DNA from: an uncultured Gemmatimonadota bacterium
GTDB taxonomy: Bacteria; Gemmatimonadota; Gemmatimonadetes; Gemmatimonadales; GWC2-71-9
Length of the DNA: 6,179 bases
NCBI GenBank assembly: GCA_946479805.1
Contig: CAMLHP010000122.1
Span: forward strand, 1-6,179
Direction: 5' to 3'
The number at the start of each line of letters is the position of its first letter. Position 1 is the first letter of the stretch. Made by a program: the position numbers and the translations under genes. Shown piece after piece: positions 1 through 6,179 of this stretch. The notes beneath the pieces are model-generated. The model saw only the letters and a program-made list of their open reading frames with translations, did not search any database and was not told the origin of the DNA.

Positions 1-526
1 GGAGCTCGAAGCCCAGCACGCCGGCGGCGTTGATCCAGCTGTGGGCCATGTTGTTTCCGTCGCCCACCCAGGCGACGATCTTCCCGTCCCACCCGCCGAG
101 GTGCTCCTTGATGGTGAGCAGGTCGGCGAGGATCTGGCAGGGATGGAGGAAGTCGGTGAGGCCGTTGATTACGGGGATCGAAGCATAGCGCGCCAGCTCC
201 TCGACGTCGCTGTGGGCGAAGGTGCGGATCATGATGCCGTCGAGATAGCGCGACAGCACCCGCGCCGTGTCCTTGATCGGCTCGCCCCGTCCCAGCTGGA
301 TGTCCCGGCTGCTGAGGAAGAGCGCGTGGCCGCCCAGCTGGAAGGTGCCCACCTCGAACGACACCCGGGTGCGGGTGGAGCTCTTGGTGAAGATCATGCC
401 GAGGGTCTTGCCGGCGAGCGGCTTCTCGCGCCAGGCCCCGCTTTTCATTCGCAGGGCGAGGTCGAACAGGTCAGTCAGCTCAGGCTTCGAGAAGTCGGGG
501 ATGGCGAGGAAATCGCGCTTCGGCAT
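1..526 (-). CDS. argF: Ornithine carbamoyltransferase, N-terminal part (cut by left window edge)
   Basis: This enzyme transfers the carbamoyl group of carbamoyl phosphate to ornithine, giving citrulline, in cytoplasmic arginine synthesis. The gene reads from an ATG at 526-524 down to base 1, so 175 complete codons are visible and the C-terminal ornithine-binding half (with the expected HCLP motif) lies outside. The protein begins [14 protein letters not shown]. Visible family signatures are the carbamoyl-phosphate loop SSTRTR at residues 49-54, RTFAH at 101-105, HPCQ at 128-131 and [10 protein letters not shown] at 155-164. The last one separates it from aspartate carbamoyltransferase. The start is well fixed: an in-frame TGA lies 33 bases upstream with no ATG, GTG or TTG between. 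No clear Shine-Dalgarno sequence precedes it. The gene is divergent from the Uma2 gene. Acetylornithine or succinylornithine carbamoyltransferase is possible, because the specificity loop is largely off the window. Confidence 0.95.
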   Translation of the reverse strand, partial: MPKRDFLAIPDFSKPELTDLFDLALRMKSGAWREKPLAGKTLGMIFTKSSTRTRVSFEVGTFQLGGHALFLSSRDIQLGRGEPIKDTARVLSRYLDGIMIRTFAHSDVEELARYASIPVINGLTDFLHPCQILADLLTIKEHLGGWDGKIVAWVGDGNNMAHSWINAAGVLGFEL

Positions 527-572
527 GCAGTTACGGGCACCGGTGGGGGTGATGCGTCATTTTGGCAGGAGA

Positions 573-601
573 AGAATAGGCGGTTGGTGCGGTTCTCGGA
601 A
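573..601 (-). promoter_or_regulatory. Weak candidate promoter for argF
   Basis: On the minus strand TATTCT (578-573) matches four of six bases of the sigma-70 -10 consensus. TTCCGA (601-596) sits 17 bases upstream of it but matches only three of six bases of the -35 consensus. Transcription would start near 566, giving a leader of about 40 bases before the argF ATG. The spacing is right but the boxes are poor, so this is only a candidate. Confidence 0.2.
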
Positions 602-799
602 GGTCGAGCATCTCCTGCTTCCACGATTCACGGACCGGCCTGGGCAGCGGCAACGCCTGCGGCCCGATCGAACGACGCACTTGCAGCTAGCGCACGGGCG
701 GCCCGCACCGAGTCAATTTTTGTCGGTTCGGATTTGTCGCGCTTTCCGCCTCGATGTCGGCTTCCGACGCGCTGTGACGCTCCTCCCTGCGGGATTCCG

Positions 800-831
800 G
801 TGACAGCCCCCGGGACGCCCGTCCCCATACT
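800..831 (+). promoter_or_regulatory. Weak candidate promoter for the Uma2 gene
   Basis: GTGACA (800-805) matches five of six bases of the -35 consensus and CATACT (826-831) four of six of the -10 consensus. The spacer is 20 bases, longer than the usual 16-18, which weakens the case. The -10 match lies inside the inverted repeat at 823-835, so a protein or hairpin at that repeat would interfere with it if the promoter is real. Confidence 0.18.
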
Positions 832-874
832 GGGGGATGCACCCTTGCGTTCCCCCTGCGCCGAGCCGAGCCTT

Positions 875-1444
875 ATGGGTATGCCGCACGCTGCTGAAGA
901 CCGCTGGACTGCTGAGCGGGTCCGGGCGCTGCCGGATGACGGCCAGCGATACGAATTGGTTGACGGGGAGCTGCTGGTGACGCCCGCACCACGCGGAGGC
1001 CATCAGGTTGTCCTCGCGATGCTGTATGACCAGCTCGCGCCGTATCTCGTGGCTAGCGGCGCCGGCATGATCCTGTGGTCCCCTGCCGACATCTCTCTCG
1101 GCGAGGACGAGATTCTCCAGCCCGACCTGTTCGTCTACCGTACTGCCGATGGCAAGGCGCTCAGGGAGTGGAGCGACATCACCGAACTGGTGCTGGTCAT
1201 TGAGGTGCTGTCGCTCTCCACCGCCCGCTACGACCGCCAGCTGAAGCGCCGTCGCTACCAGCGCGCCGCCGTACCGGAGTACTGGATCGTGGATCTCGAC
1301 TCACGCCTGATAGAACGCTGGAGGCCCGAGGACACTCGGCCCGAGATACTCCCGGATTCGCTCGCGTGGCAGCCACCCGGCGCCAGCGAGCCGCTCGTCA
1401 TTGACCTTGGGGAACTGTGGAAGGTGGTATGGGGGGAGGAGTAG
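875..1444 (+). CDS. Uma2-family (DUF820) restriction-endonuclease-like protein
   Basis: This is a 189-residue protein of the Uma2 family, which has the PD-(D/E)XK nuclease-like fold; the biological role of most members is unknown. The N-terminal motif WTAERVRALPDDGQRYELVDGELL covers residues 11-34. The PD motif PDLFVY puts Asp84 in place, and VIEVLS gives Glu110. YDRQLKRRRYQ supplies Lys124 as the likely migrated active-site lysine. Then comes the hallmark VPEYWIVD (133-140). The usual LSPST after the glutamate reads LSLST here. Length is normal for the family. The open frame runs far upstream across argF, but similarity begins only here. ATG 875 gives the MGMP start often seen in relatives; ATG 881 is the alternative. 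Only a weak GAG (868-870) precedes them. It stands alone, convergent with the kinase cluster, with no visible antitoxin, methylase or transposase partner. Confidence 0.88.
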   Translation: MGMPHAAEDRWTAERVRALPDDGQRYELVDGELLVTPAPRGGHQVVLAMLYDQLAPYLVASGAGMILWSPADISLGEDEILQPDLFVYRTADGKALREWSDITELVLVIEVLSLSTARYDRQLKRRRYQRAAVPEYWIVDLDSRLIERWRPEDTRPEILPDSLAWQPPGASEPLVIDLGELWKVVWGEE

Positions 1445-1445
1445 C

Positions 1446-1472
1446 CCTCTTCTACCTCTTCTACCTCTTCAA
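1446..1472. repeat. Three tandem 9-bp units in the convergent gap
   Basis: The unit CCTCTTCTA occurs at 1446-1454 and 1455-1463, and as CCTCTTCAA (one mismatch) at 1464-1472. It fills most of the 34-bp gap between the Uma2 stop codon and the stop codon of the small kinase. It is non-coding in both flanking genes and forms no obvious hairpin, so it does not look like an intrinsic terminator. Slipped-strand expansion is the simplest origin. Confidence 0.75.
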
Positions 1473-1478
1473 CCATGT

Positions 1479-2312
1479 CTACTCCGCGCGTAGCGCGCTC
1501 CCCATCTCCCCCGCCGTCTTCCACCTGAGATTCCTGTCCCGCTGCAGCGCCCGCGTGATTGCTTCCGCCACCGCCGGTGGGGTGTCGCCCCGGAAAGTCC
1601 TCACGTCCGGCGGGTCGCCCGCCATCTGCATCTGGATCACGACGTTCATGTTCCGGTGCGCGAACGGCGGCCGCCCCGCCAGGCATTCGAACAGGACGCA
1701 GCCCACCGCATAGATGTCGGTTCGGAGATCAAGATCCTGCGCTGCTTGCGCCTGCTCCGGGCTCATGTATCCCGCACTGCCCACGCTCATCCCTGTGGCA
1801 GTCACCCGGTCACTGGCCGCCGCCTCCAGCGCCCGTGCCACCCCGAAGTCCAGCAGAACCGCTCCTTCCGCCGAGATGATCACGTTCTCCGGCTTGACAT
1901 CCCGGTGAACAATCTGGTGCCCGTGCGCGTGCGCCAGCGCGTCCAGCAGGTCACGCCCCACCCTGAGCGTGTCATCCACGCTCAACCGGCGCGCCTGGGA
2001 AAGGCACTCACGAAGGGTGGGTCCCTTGATCATCGGCATCACGTAGTACACGAAGTAGCCGCTCTGCCCTGAATCCAGCACCGGCGCAATGAGCCGGTGC
2101 TGGAGCTGCGACACCAGCCGGATTTCCCTCAGGAAGCGGTCGGCGGTGGTGCTGACCTGCAGTTCCGGATGCAGAACCTTGAGTGCCACCGGGGTCTGGT
2201 CCGGCGCCAGCGCCAGGAACACCCGCGCGGCGCCGCCCCGCCCGATCTCCCGCTCCACCGCGTACCTCCCGGCGAGTGCATCGCGCACCAGCGGCAGCAG
2301 GTCACGCGGCAC
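1479..2312 (-). CDS. Soluble Hanks-type serine/threonine protein kinase, kinase domain only
   Basis: This 277-residue protein is almost entirely a eukaryotic-like Ser/Thr kinase domain and should phosphorylate cytoplasmic proteins using ATP. All key residues are present: glycine loop GRGGAARV (24-31), Lys45 in VALK, the helix-C Glu63, catalytic loop HRDVKPEN (136-143) with Asp138, Lys140 and Asn143, DFG at 155-157, SPE at 184-186 and Asp199 in RTDIYAVG. The glycine loop has AARV where relatives usually have MATV. The Arg before the catalytic Asp makes it an RD kinase, so activation-loop phosphorylation is likely; Thr171, Thr173 and Ser176 are candidates. No membrane helix, PASTA or TPR region follows, unlike the neighbouring kinase. 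The start is a GTG at 2312, supported by GAGGTGA at 2325-2319. It is the last gene of the cluster, 6 bp after the lipoprotein stop. Its substrate cannot be read from the sequence. Confidence 0.93.
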   Translation of the reverse strand: MPRDLLPLVRDALAGRYAVEREIGRGGAARVFLALAPDQTPVALKVLHPELQVSTTADRFLREIRLVSQLQHRLIAPVLDSGQSGYFVYYVMPMIKGPTLRECLSQARRLSVDDTLRVGRDLLDALAHAHGHQIVHRDVKPENVIISAEGAVLLDFGVARALEAAASDRVTATGMSVGSAGYMSPEQAQAAQDLDLRTDIYAVGCVLFECLAGRPPFAHRNMNVVIQMQMAGDPPDVRTFRGDTPPAVAEAITRALQRDRNLRWKTAGEMGSALRAE

Positions 2313-2318
2313 GGGTCG

Positions 2319-2325
2319 TCACCTC
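2319..2325 (-). promoter_or_regulatory. Ribosome binding site of the small kinase, overlapping the lipoprotein stop
   Basis: GAGGTGA on the minus strand ends in the TGA stop of the upstream lipoprotein gene. GAGGTG lies 7 bases before the GTG at 2312. It supports this GTG as the true start and suggests translational coupling of the two genes. Confidence 0.7.
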
Positions 2326-3044
2326 GGCTTGCAGCAGCCGTACGCAGCGCACACTGTCCACGGTCCGCTGCCTCCCTGGTCGGTGGTGTCGCCAGCCGCG
2401 GCCGCCGAAGCGAACGCCACGCCTGGCGCAATGAACGGCGGCACCCAGCTCGACCGTGCCTCGGGCGCAGATGTGGCGCCGAACCTCCGGAAGTAGGCCG
2501 GGTAGCGGTACTCGCGCACCCACTCTGCTTCGGCGTGCTCGTGGGCCTTGGAGTGCACGTCGATCGTGAGCGGCCTCAGCACCGTCCCTTCGGCGCCATA
2601 GAACACCGAGTGCAGCCCCACCGAGTCGGCTCGCACTGCCCAGCAGGTCGAGTCGCCCCTCGCCAGCGCGTAGTCCTCGAGCCCGGCCCCGCCCTCGTCG
2701 TACATGGCTGCGATGAAGTGCTCACCTTCGCCCAATGTCTCTACCTGGTAGAACACCGTGCTGTCATGCGCGGCAATTCGCACTTGCCCACCTCCCACCA
2801 TCGCGCTGGCACCGTTGACGAAGTTACGAGTGAAGCAGTCGGTCCGCCGCTCGGGGTTCGCGGGCTCGTGCAAAATCGGAATGCTTGCCACCGCGAACGG
2901 ATACCGGATTTCGCTGCTGGCTCTGCCGGTTTGAGTGGTATCCCTGGCACCTTCCGGGCCCTGCTCTCCACAAGCCGACAGCAGTGCGGCCAGGGCGAGC
3001 GCCAGCCCTGAACCAACGATGGACGACCGGCTCAAGCGCGACAT
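2319..3044 (-). CDS. Predicted lipoprotein of unknown family, encoded between two Ser/Thr kinases
   Basis: I do not recognise the family of this 241-residue protein. It starts with a clear lipoprotein signal: Arg-containing n-region MSRLSRSS, hydrophobic stretch GLALALAALL (13-22) and lipobox LSAC (22-25), so Cys25 should be lipid-modified; Gly26 is not an inner-membrane retention Asp. The mature part is mixed and soluble-looking, with acidic stretches and five more cysteines (70, 134, 232, 237, 238). The last three lie in a Cys-rich tail that ends YGCCKPR, so disulfides or metal binding are possible. A His-containing segment, HSKAHEHAEAEW, covers 164-175. The open frame extends upstream to 3152, but the ATG at 3044 is chosen because it gives the signal peptide and follows a perfect AGGAGG with a 6-base spacer. 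It lies 10 bp after the membrane kinase and 6 bp before the soluble kinase, so it is probably cotranscribed with both. A role in sensing with the membrane kinase is inference. Confidence 0.85.
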   Translation of the reverse strand: MSRLSRSSIVGSGLALALAALLSACGEQGPEGARDTTQTGRASSEIRYPFAVASIPILHEPANPERRTDCFTRNFVNGASAMVGGGQVRIAAHDSTVFYQVETLGEGEHFIAAMYDEGGAGLEDYALARGDSTCWAVRADSVGLHSVFYGAEGTVLRPLTIDVHSKAHEHAEAEWVREYRYPAYFRRFGATSAPEARSSWVPPFIAPGVAFASAAAAGDTTDQGGSGPWTVCAAYGCCKPR

Positions 3045-3050
3045 GGGACG

Positions 3051-3056
3051 CCTCCT
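3051..3056 (-). promoter_or_regulatory. Ribosome binding site of the lipoprotein, overlapping the membrane kinase stop
   Basis: AGGAGG on the minus strand lies 6 bases before the ATG at 3044 and shares two bases with the TAG stop (3057-3055) of the membrane kinase. It decides the lipoprotein start against the longer open frame and indicates coupled translation. Confidence 0.8.
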
Positions 3057-6000
3057 AGGGGGTGAGACGACGTAACTCCTCCAGCTCCATTCTGGGGCCT
3101 GGATCAGCCCCGGTCCAGAGTTCCTCCACCACGGCGAGCCAGTGCCGGGCACGTGTCACGTCGTTCTGGGCCGCCGCCAGCCGGCCTCGGAGCACCATGG
3201 CACGCACCAGTGACGCCGCCTGCGGCACCTGGCCCACAAGGTCGATGCTCGCACCCTGCAGGTTCTCCAGCACGGCGTCCAGTTCCCGCACCGCGCTCGC
3301 GGTATCACCCGCTGCCAGCCGGGGCCGGGCCTCTGAGAGAACTGCGTCAATTGCGATGCTTCCAGGCGCTACCGCCCAGCGGAGCGAGTCGAGAGCAGCG
3401 AGGCGCGCGGCCAGCTCTGCCCGGTTGCCCGCGGCCGCGAGTTGCTCCAGGTCCAGCAGGTAGTTGCCGCCGGCCGAGGCCATCAGGGGCCATCCCAGGC
3501 CGGTGGCGCGGTCCAGCAGCTGCATCCGCGCGGCGGTTCTCGCTTCGCCGCTCGGGTACGACTGCACCTCCGCAGCCAGCATTCGCGACAACGAGTCAAT
3601 CGCCTCCCTGGGCCACCCGAATGATGCGTACACGAGGAGCCGAGCCGCCGCATCCGACTGCTCCGCCGGGATCACCGCCGCGCTGCCGCGGGAGCCCGAT
3701 GCCGTGGCCGACGCCATCGCATGAACCGACAGCTCCGCCGCCTCGTGCACCCGCCCCAGCAGCGCCGCCGCACCCGCCAGGAGGCCCGCCGCACTGGCGT
3801 CTTCCGCCGCCGGGCCTGCCAGCAGCGACTCGGCCAGGGACCGCGCAGAACCCCACTCGGACCCCTTGAGCCGGAGCCGCATCTCCCGGAACATCAGCGC
3901 CCGCTGGCTCGAGCTGTCATCAGCCAGTCGTCTGGCCGTGGCGACCGCCGACAACGCCGATTCTTCGTTACTCCGCCCGCTTCGCAGCTGGCCATTCAGT
4001 TCCAGGGCGCCGGCATGGGTCACCCAGGCGGTGGCGTTCTGGGGAAAGGCATCCACCCAGGCCGACGTGATGTCGATCAGCGCCCGGCGGTTCCGTGCCA
4101 CTGCCTCGCCCTGGGTACGTGGCAGCGGCGCGGTGCCGTCTGCCATCGCCTCCTCGGGCCAGGGCACGAACGCGAGTGTGTCGCTGTCCAGCGCCGGGAA
4201 GGCGGCAAAGTAGAGCGTGTCCCTCCCCTCCGACTTGCCTACCCGGTGCGCATTTCGCTCGGCGAAGAACAGCCCCTGCAGCCGCACGAACGCTCCGCCC
4301 TGGAACGCACGATATACCGAAGGCACCAGCCGCAGGGCCTCGCGATAGGCATGGATTGCGGTCTGGTACCCGCTGCGGAAACGCCAGCCGGACGGGCTCG
4401 AGTTGTCGCGCACGACGCCATCGTCAGCCGCGTGGCATTCGCCCAGACCGAACCATGCGGCGAAGTCGGTGCTGTCACGCCGGATCAGCGCGCGGTACCT
4501 GTCGCACGATGCCACGTAGTCGTCTTCCGCCAGCGATGCCAGGGCATCAGCCAGCATGCTGTCGTGCGGCGTGAGCCGCGCCGAAGTGCTGCGCGCCCTG
4601 AGTGCCCAGGCCCTCCAGTCACCCACGCTCGCATCTTCCCACACCTGGGTCTGAGCCAGCCAGAGCCGGGCCTGGGGATACTCGACATCTAGCCGGAGCG
4701 CTTCGCGGAACCGCTCCTGCGCGGCGCCCAGGTCCCACCTTGCCAGCGCAGAGTCGCCGGACTGGAATGCCTTCCATGCGGCGATGGAATTTGTGCCCGT
4801 TATGCCGGAAGCCGCCGTCGCGGACGACACCGGGCCCAGCACCAGCGAGTCGCGGAGTGCTGCGAACACCTGCCCTATCGAACCCATGGCGGTGGCGCTT
4901 ACCTCGCCCCGGGCCTCGCGCAATGCCACGCCGTCGGCGGCGTCAAACAGCGTCGCCCGGATCCGCACCGTGTCACGGAACTCCGAGACCTGGCCCCATA
5001 CCAGCCGTCCTGCTCCCCAGCTTCGCGCCAGCGCCAGCCCGTCGGTCAGCGTCGGTGGCTTTCCCAGCCGCTGCAGCGCGTCGTTCACCCGCAGTGAGTT
5101 GACCAGCTCTATGTCGTTCCAGTACGACATCGCGTCGTAGAGCAGGTTCTCGCATTCGTCGCCGTCGAGCAGCGGGTCGCTGCCGCCGGAGTGGAGAAAC
5201 GGCAGCACCACGAAGCGCGAAACCGAAAGTTCCGGCGCGCTGTTCGCACCTTGCCTGTTGCGCACTGCCACGGCCGCAAGCACCAGGAGCAGCACCAGCG
5301 CTGCGATGCCTGCGATCCATGTCCGCCGAAGCCTTTGCGGTGGCATTGCGCTGGGGAGATGCGGCACCGGGGTCCGGATGGTGGAGCCCGCGTGATCCAG
5401 CGCCCGGGTAAACTCCCAGGCCGTGCGGTAGCGGTCCGCCGGGAGCTTGGCCATCGCGGTGTCGAGCACCGTCTGCACGTCAGGCGACACCGTGGCGCGC
5501 GCTCCGGAAACCCGGGGCGGTGGCAGGGTTCGGTGAGCCGTCTCGAGGCTGTGCACGCTCTGGCCCCTGAACGGAGCCTCGCCCGCCAGCATCTCGAACA
5601 GGACGCATCCCAGGCTGTAGATGTCGCTCCGGCCGTCAACCTCGATGCCCAGCGCCTGCTCCGGGCTCATGTAGGCCGGGGTGCCCACTACAACGCCGGG
5701 AAGCGACACGCCGTCATCGTGGGCGGCATCCACCACCCGAGCTATGCCGAAGTCGGCGACCACAGCTTCGTCGCCCTCGAGCAGGATGTTCTCGGGCTTG
5801 ATGTCTCGGTGGATGATGCCCTGGCTGTGGGCGTACGAGAGCGCCGAGGCCGCGGCGCGGGTGATGCGCAGTGCTTCTGATACCGGGAGCTGGTGCTCCC
5901 TGAGGAGCCGGTCACGCAGCGATTCGCCCGATGCGAATGGCATCACGAAGAAGAGCAGCCCGTCGGCTTCTCCGGAATCGAACAGCGGAAGTATGTGGGG

Positions 6001-6179
6001 ATGTGCGAGACCGGCGACGATCTCGATCTCGCGGATGAAACGGTCTGACCCTATGGTGGCGGAGATGTCGGGGCGAAGCACCTTGAGGGCCACCCGGCGC
6101 CGGTGGCGAACGTCCTGGGCAAGGTAGACGGTGGCCATGCCGCCGTGGCCAAGCTCCCGCTCAACCGTATAGCGGTCTT
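3055..6179 (-). CDS. Membrane-anchored Ser/Thr kinase with TolB/FlgO-like and TPR-like extracytoplasmic region (start beyond right edge)
   Basis: The frame is open to the right edge. The ATG at 6138 is the methionine inside the glycine loop, because the codons before it read DRYTVERELGHGG; the true start lies beyond base 6179. Counting from the first full codon (6177), 1040 residues are visible. The cytoplasmic kinase domain spans about 1-262: glycine loop GHGGMATV (10-17), Lys32, Glu50, HRDIKPEN (123-130), DFG (142-144), GTPAYMSPE (165-173) and Asp185. All catalytic residues are intact and it is an RD kinase. A Pro-rich linker leads to one membrane helix at about 287-305, with RLRRTW on the inner side. 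Outside follows a TolB/FlgO-like segment (about 318-448, RFVVLPF at 321-327), then helical TPR-like repeats from about 460, clearest at 464-512, 603-634 and 697-730, ending in RRLTP. Such kinases are usually taken as sensors; ligand and substrate are unknown. First visible gene of the cluster. Confidence 0.93.
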   Translation of the reverse strand, partial: DRYTVERELGHGGMATVYLAQDVRHRRRVALKVLRPDISATIGSDRFIREIEIVAGLAHPHILPLFDSGEADGLLFFVMPFASGESLRDRLLREHQLPVSEALRITRAAASALSYAHSQGIIHRDIKPENILLEGDEAVVADFGIARVVDAAHDDGVSLPGVVVGTPAYMSPEQALGIEVDGRSDIYSLGCVLFEMLAGEAPFRGQSVHSLETAHRTLPPPRVSGARATVSPDVQTVLDTAMAKLPADRYRTAWEFTRALDHAGSTIRTPVPHLPSAMPPQRLRRTWIAGIAALVLLLVLAAVAVRNRQGANSAPELSVSRFVVLPFLHSGGSDPLLDGDECENLLYDAMSYWNDIELVNSLRVNDALQRLGKPPTLTDGLALARSWGAGRLVWGQVSEFRDTVRIRATLFDAADGVALREARGEVSATAMGSIGQVFAALRDSLVLGPVSSATAASGITGTNSIAAWKAFQSGDSALARWDLGAAQERFREALRLDVEYPQARLWLAQTQVWEDASVGDWRAWALRARSTSARLTPHDSMLADALASLAEDDYVASCDRYRALIRRDSTDFAAWFGLGECHAADDGVVRDNSSPSGWRFRSGYQTAIHAYREALRLVPSVYRAFQGGAFVRLQGLFFAERNAHRVGKSEGRDTLYFAAFPALDSDTLAFVPWPEEAMADGTAPLPRTQGEAVARNRRALIDITSAWVDAFPQNATAWVTHAGALELNGQLRSGRSNEESALSAVATARRLADDSSSQRALMFREMRLRLKGSEWGSARSLAESLLAGPAAEDASAAGLLAGAAALLGRVHEAAELSVHAMASATASGSRGSAAVIPAEQSDAAARLLVYASFGWPREAIDSLSRMLAAEVQSYPSGEARTAARMQLLDRATGLGWPLMASAGGNYLLDLEQLAAAGNRAELAARLAALDSLRWAVAPGSIAIDAVLSEARPRLAAGDTASAVRELDAVLENLQGASIDLVGQVPQAASLVRAMVLRGRLAAAQNDVTRARHWLAVVEELWTGADPGPRMELEELRRLTP

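Larger units (their letters stand above)
527..874. other. Divergent intergenic region between argF and the Uma2 gene
   Basis: This 348-bp stretch has no convincing gene; the short open frames in it lack a ribosome binding site and recognisable sequence. It must hold the promoters of both flanking genes. The most AT-rich patch is around 711-722. TGTCG occurs three times on the plus strand, at 721, 735 and 755. The last lies in a perfect short inverted repeat, GTCGG CTT CCGAC (756-768). A second one, CCCCA TAC TGGGG (823-835), lies about 40 bases before the Uma2 start. Either could be a protein-binding site or a small hairpin, but both are short enough to be chance in GC-rich DNA. No tRNA, riboswitch or clear intrinsic terminator is visible. 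Confidence 0.7.

Noticed and set aside
698..721. Possible intrinsic terminator: CGGG CGG CCCG followed by a T run
   Set aside because: The stem is only 4 bp and the T run begins more than 10 bases after it; no gene upstream on the plus strand needs it.
41..874. Upstream extension of the Uma2 reading frame to an ATG at 41
   Set aside because: It runs antisense to argF, which carries clear catalytic motifs, and Uma2-like sequence begins only at about 875-905.
628..1003. Small minus-strand frames of 66 and 96 codons upstream of argF
   Set aside because: They show no recognisable sequence and no convincing ribosome binding site, and the longer one overlaps the start of the Uma2 gene.
2097..3011. 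304-codon open frame on the plus strand
   Set aside because: It is antisense to the lipoprotein and to the start of the small kinase, is rich in Arg, His and Pro with no recognisable motif, and is typical of antisense frames in GC-rich DNA.
3045..3152. Longer lipoprotein start at 3152
   Set aside because: It would overlap the membrane kinase gene and bury the signal peptide; the ATG at 3044 has a perfect Shine-Dalgarno sequence and puts the lipobox at a normal position.
3153..5880. Several plus-strand open frames of 160-320 codons opposite the membrane kinase (for example 3721-4692 and 5191-5880)
   Set aside because: They lie antisense to a well-supported kinase gene, have skewed Pro/Arg/Gln-rich composition, and show no domain or good ribosome binding site.
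6136..6138. ATG at 6138 as the start of the membrane kinase
   Set aside because: It lies inside the glycine loop; the codons before it encode the expected start of the kinase domain, so the gene begins outside the window.

Overview
The window looks like chromosomal DNA from a GC-rich bacterium, most likely a member of the Gemmatimonadota. This is inferred from the protein flavour, not from a search. The membrane kinase has the GHGGMATVYLAQ glycine loop and the kinase, membrane helix, TolB/FlgO-like and TPR-like layout that is very common in that phylum (Acidobacteriota are the main alternative). The Uma2-family protein and the argF product fit the same origin. No rRNA, tRNA, mobile element, CRISPR array or prophage gene is visible.

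Layout, left to right. (1) Positions 1-526, minus strand: the N-terminal 175 residues of ornithine carbamoyltransferase (argF), cut by the left edge. (2) 527-874: a 348-bp divergent intergenic region with weak promoter-like matches and two short inverted repeats. (3) 875-1444, plus strand: a Uma2-family (DUF820, PD-(D/E)XK-like) protein of 189 residues. (4) 1445-1478: a short convergent gap holding three tandem 9-bp units. (5) 1479-6179, minus strand: a tight three-gene cluster read right to left. It contains a large membrane-anchored Ser/Thr kinase (start beyond the right edge), a 241-residue lipoprotein of unknown family, and a 277-residue soluble Ser/Thr kinase. The gaps are 10 bp and 6 bp, and each downstream ribosome binding site overlaps the stop codon of the gene before it.

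How the genes may work together. The argF product makes citrulline and appears unrelated to the rest; the Uma2 protein has no visible partner. The minus-strand cluster reads as one signalling unit: a transmembrane kinase with a large predicted extracytoplasmic domain, a lipid-anchored protein in the same compartment, and a second, purely cytoplasmic kinase. Both kinases keep every catalytic residue. The attractive but unproven reading is that the lipoprotein is a ligand, sensor or accessory of the membrane kinase's outer domain, and that the small kinase is a downstream or parallel partner. This cluster is the most interesting part of the window.
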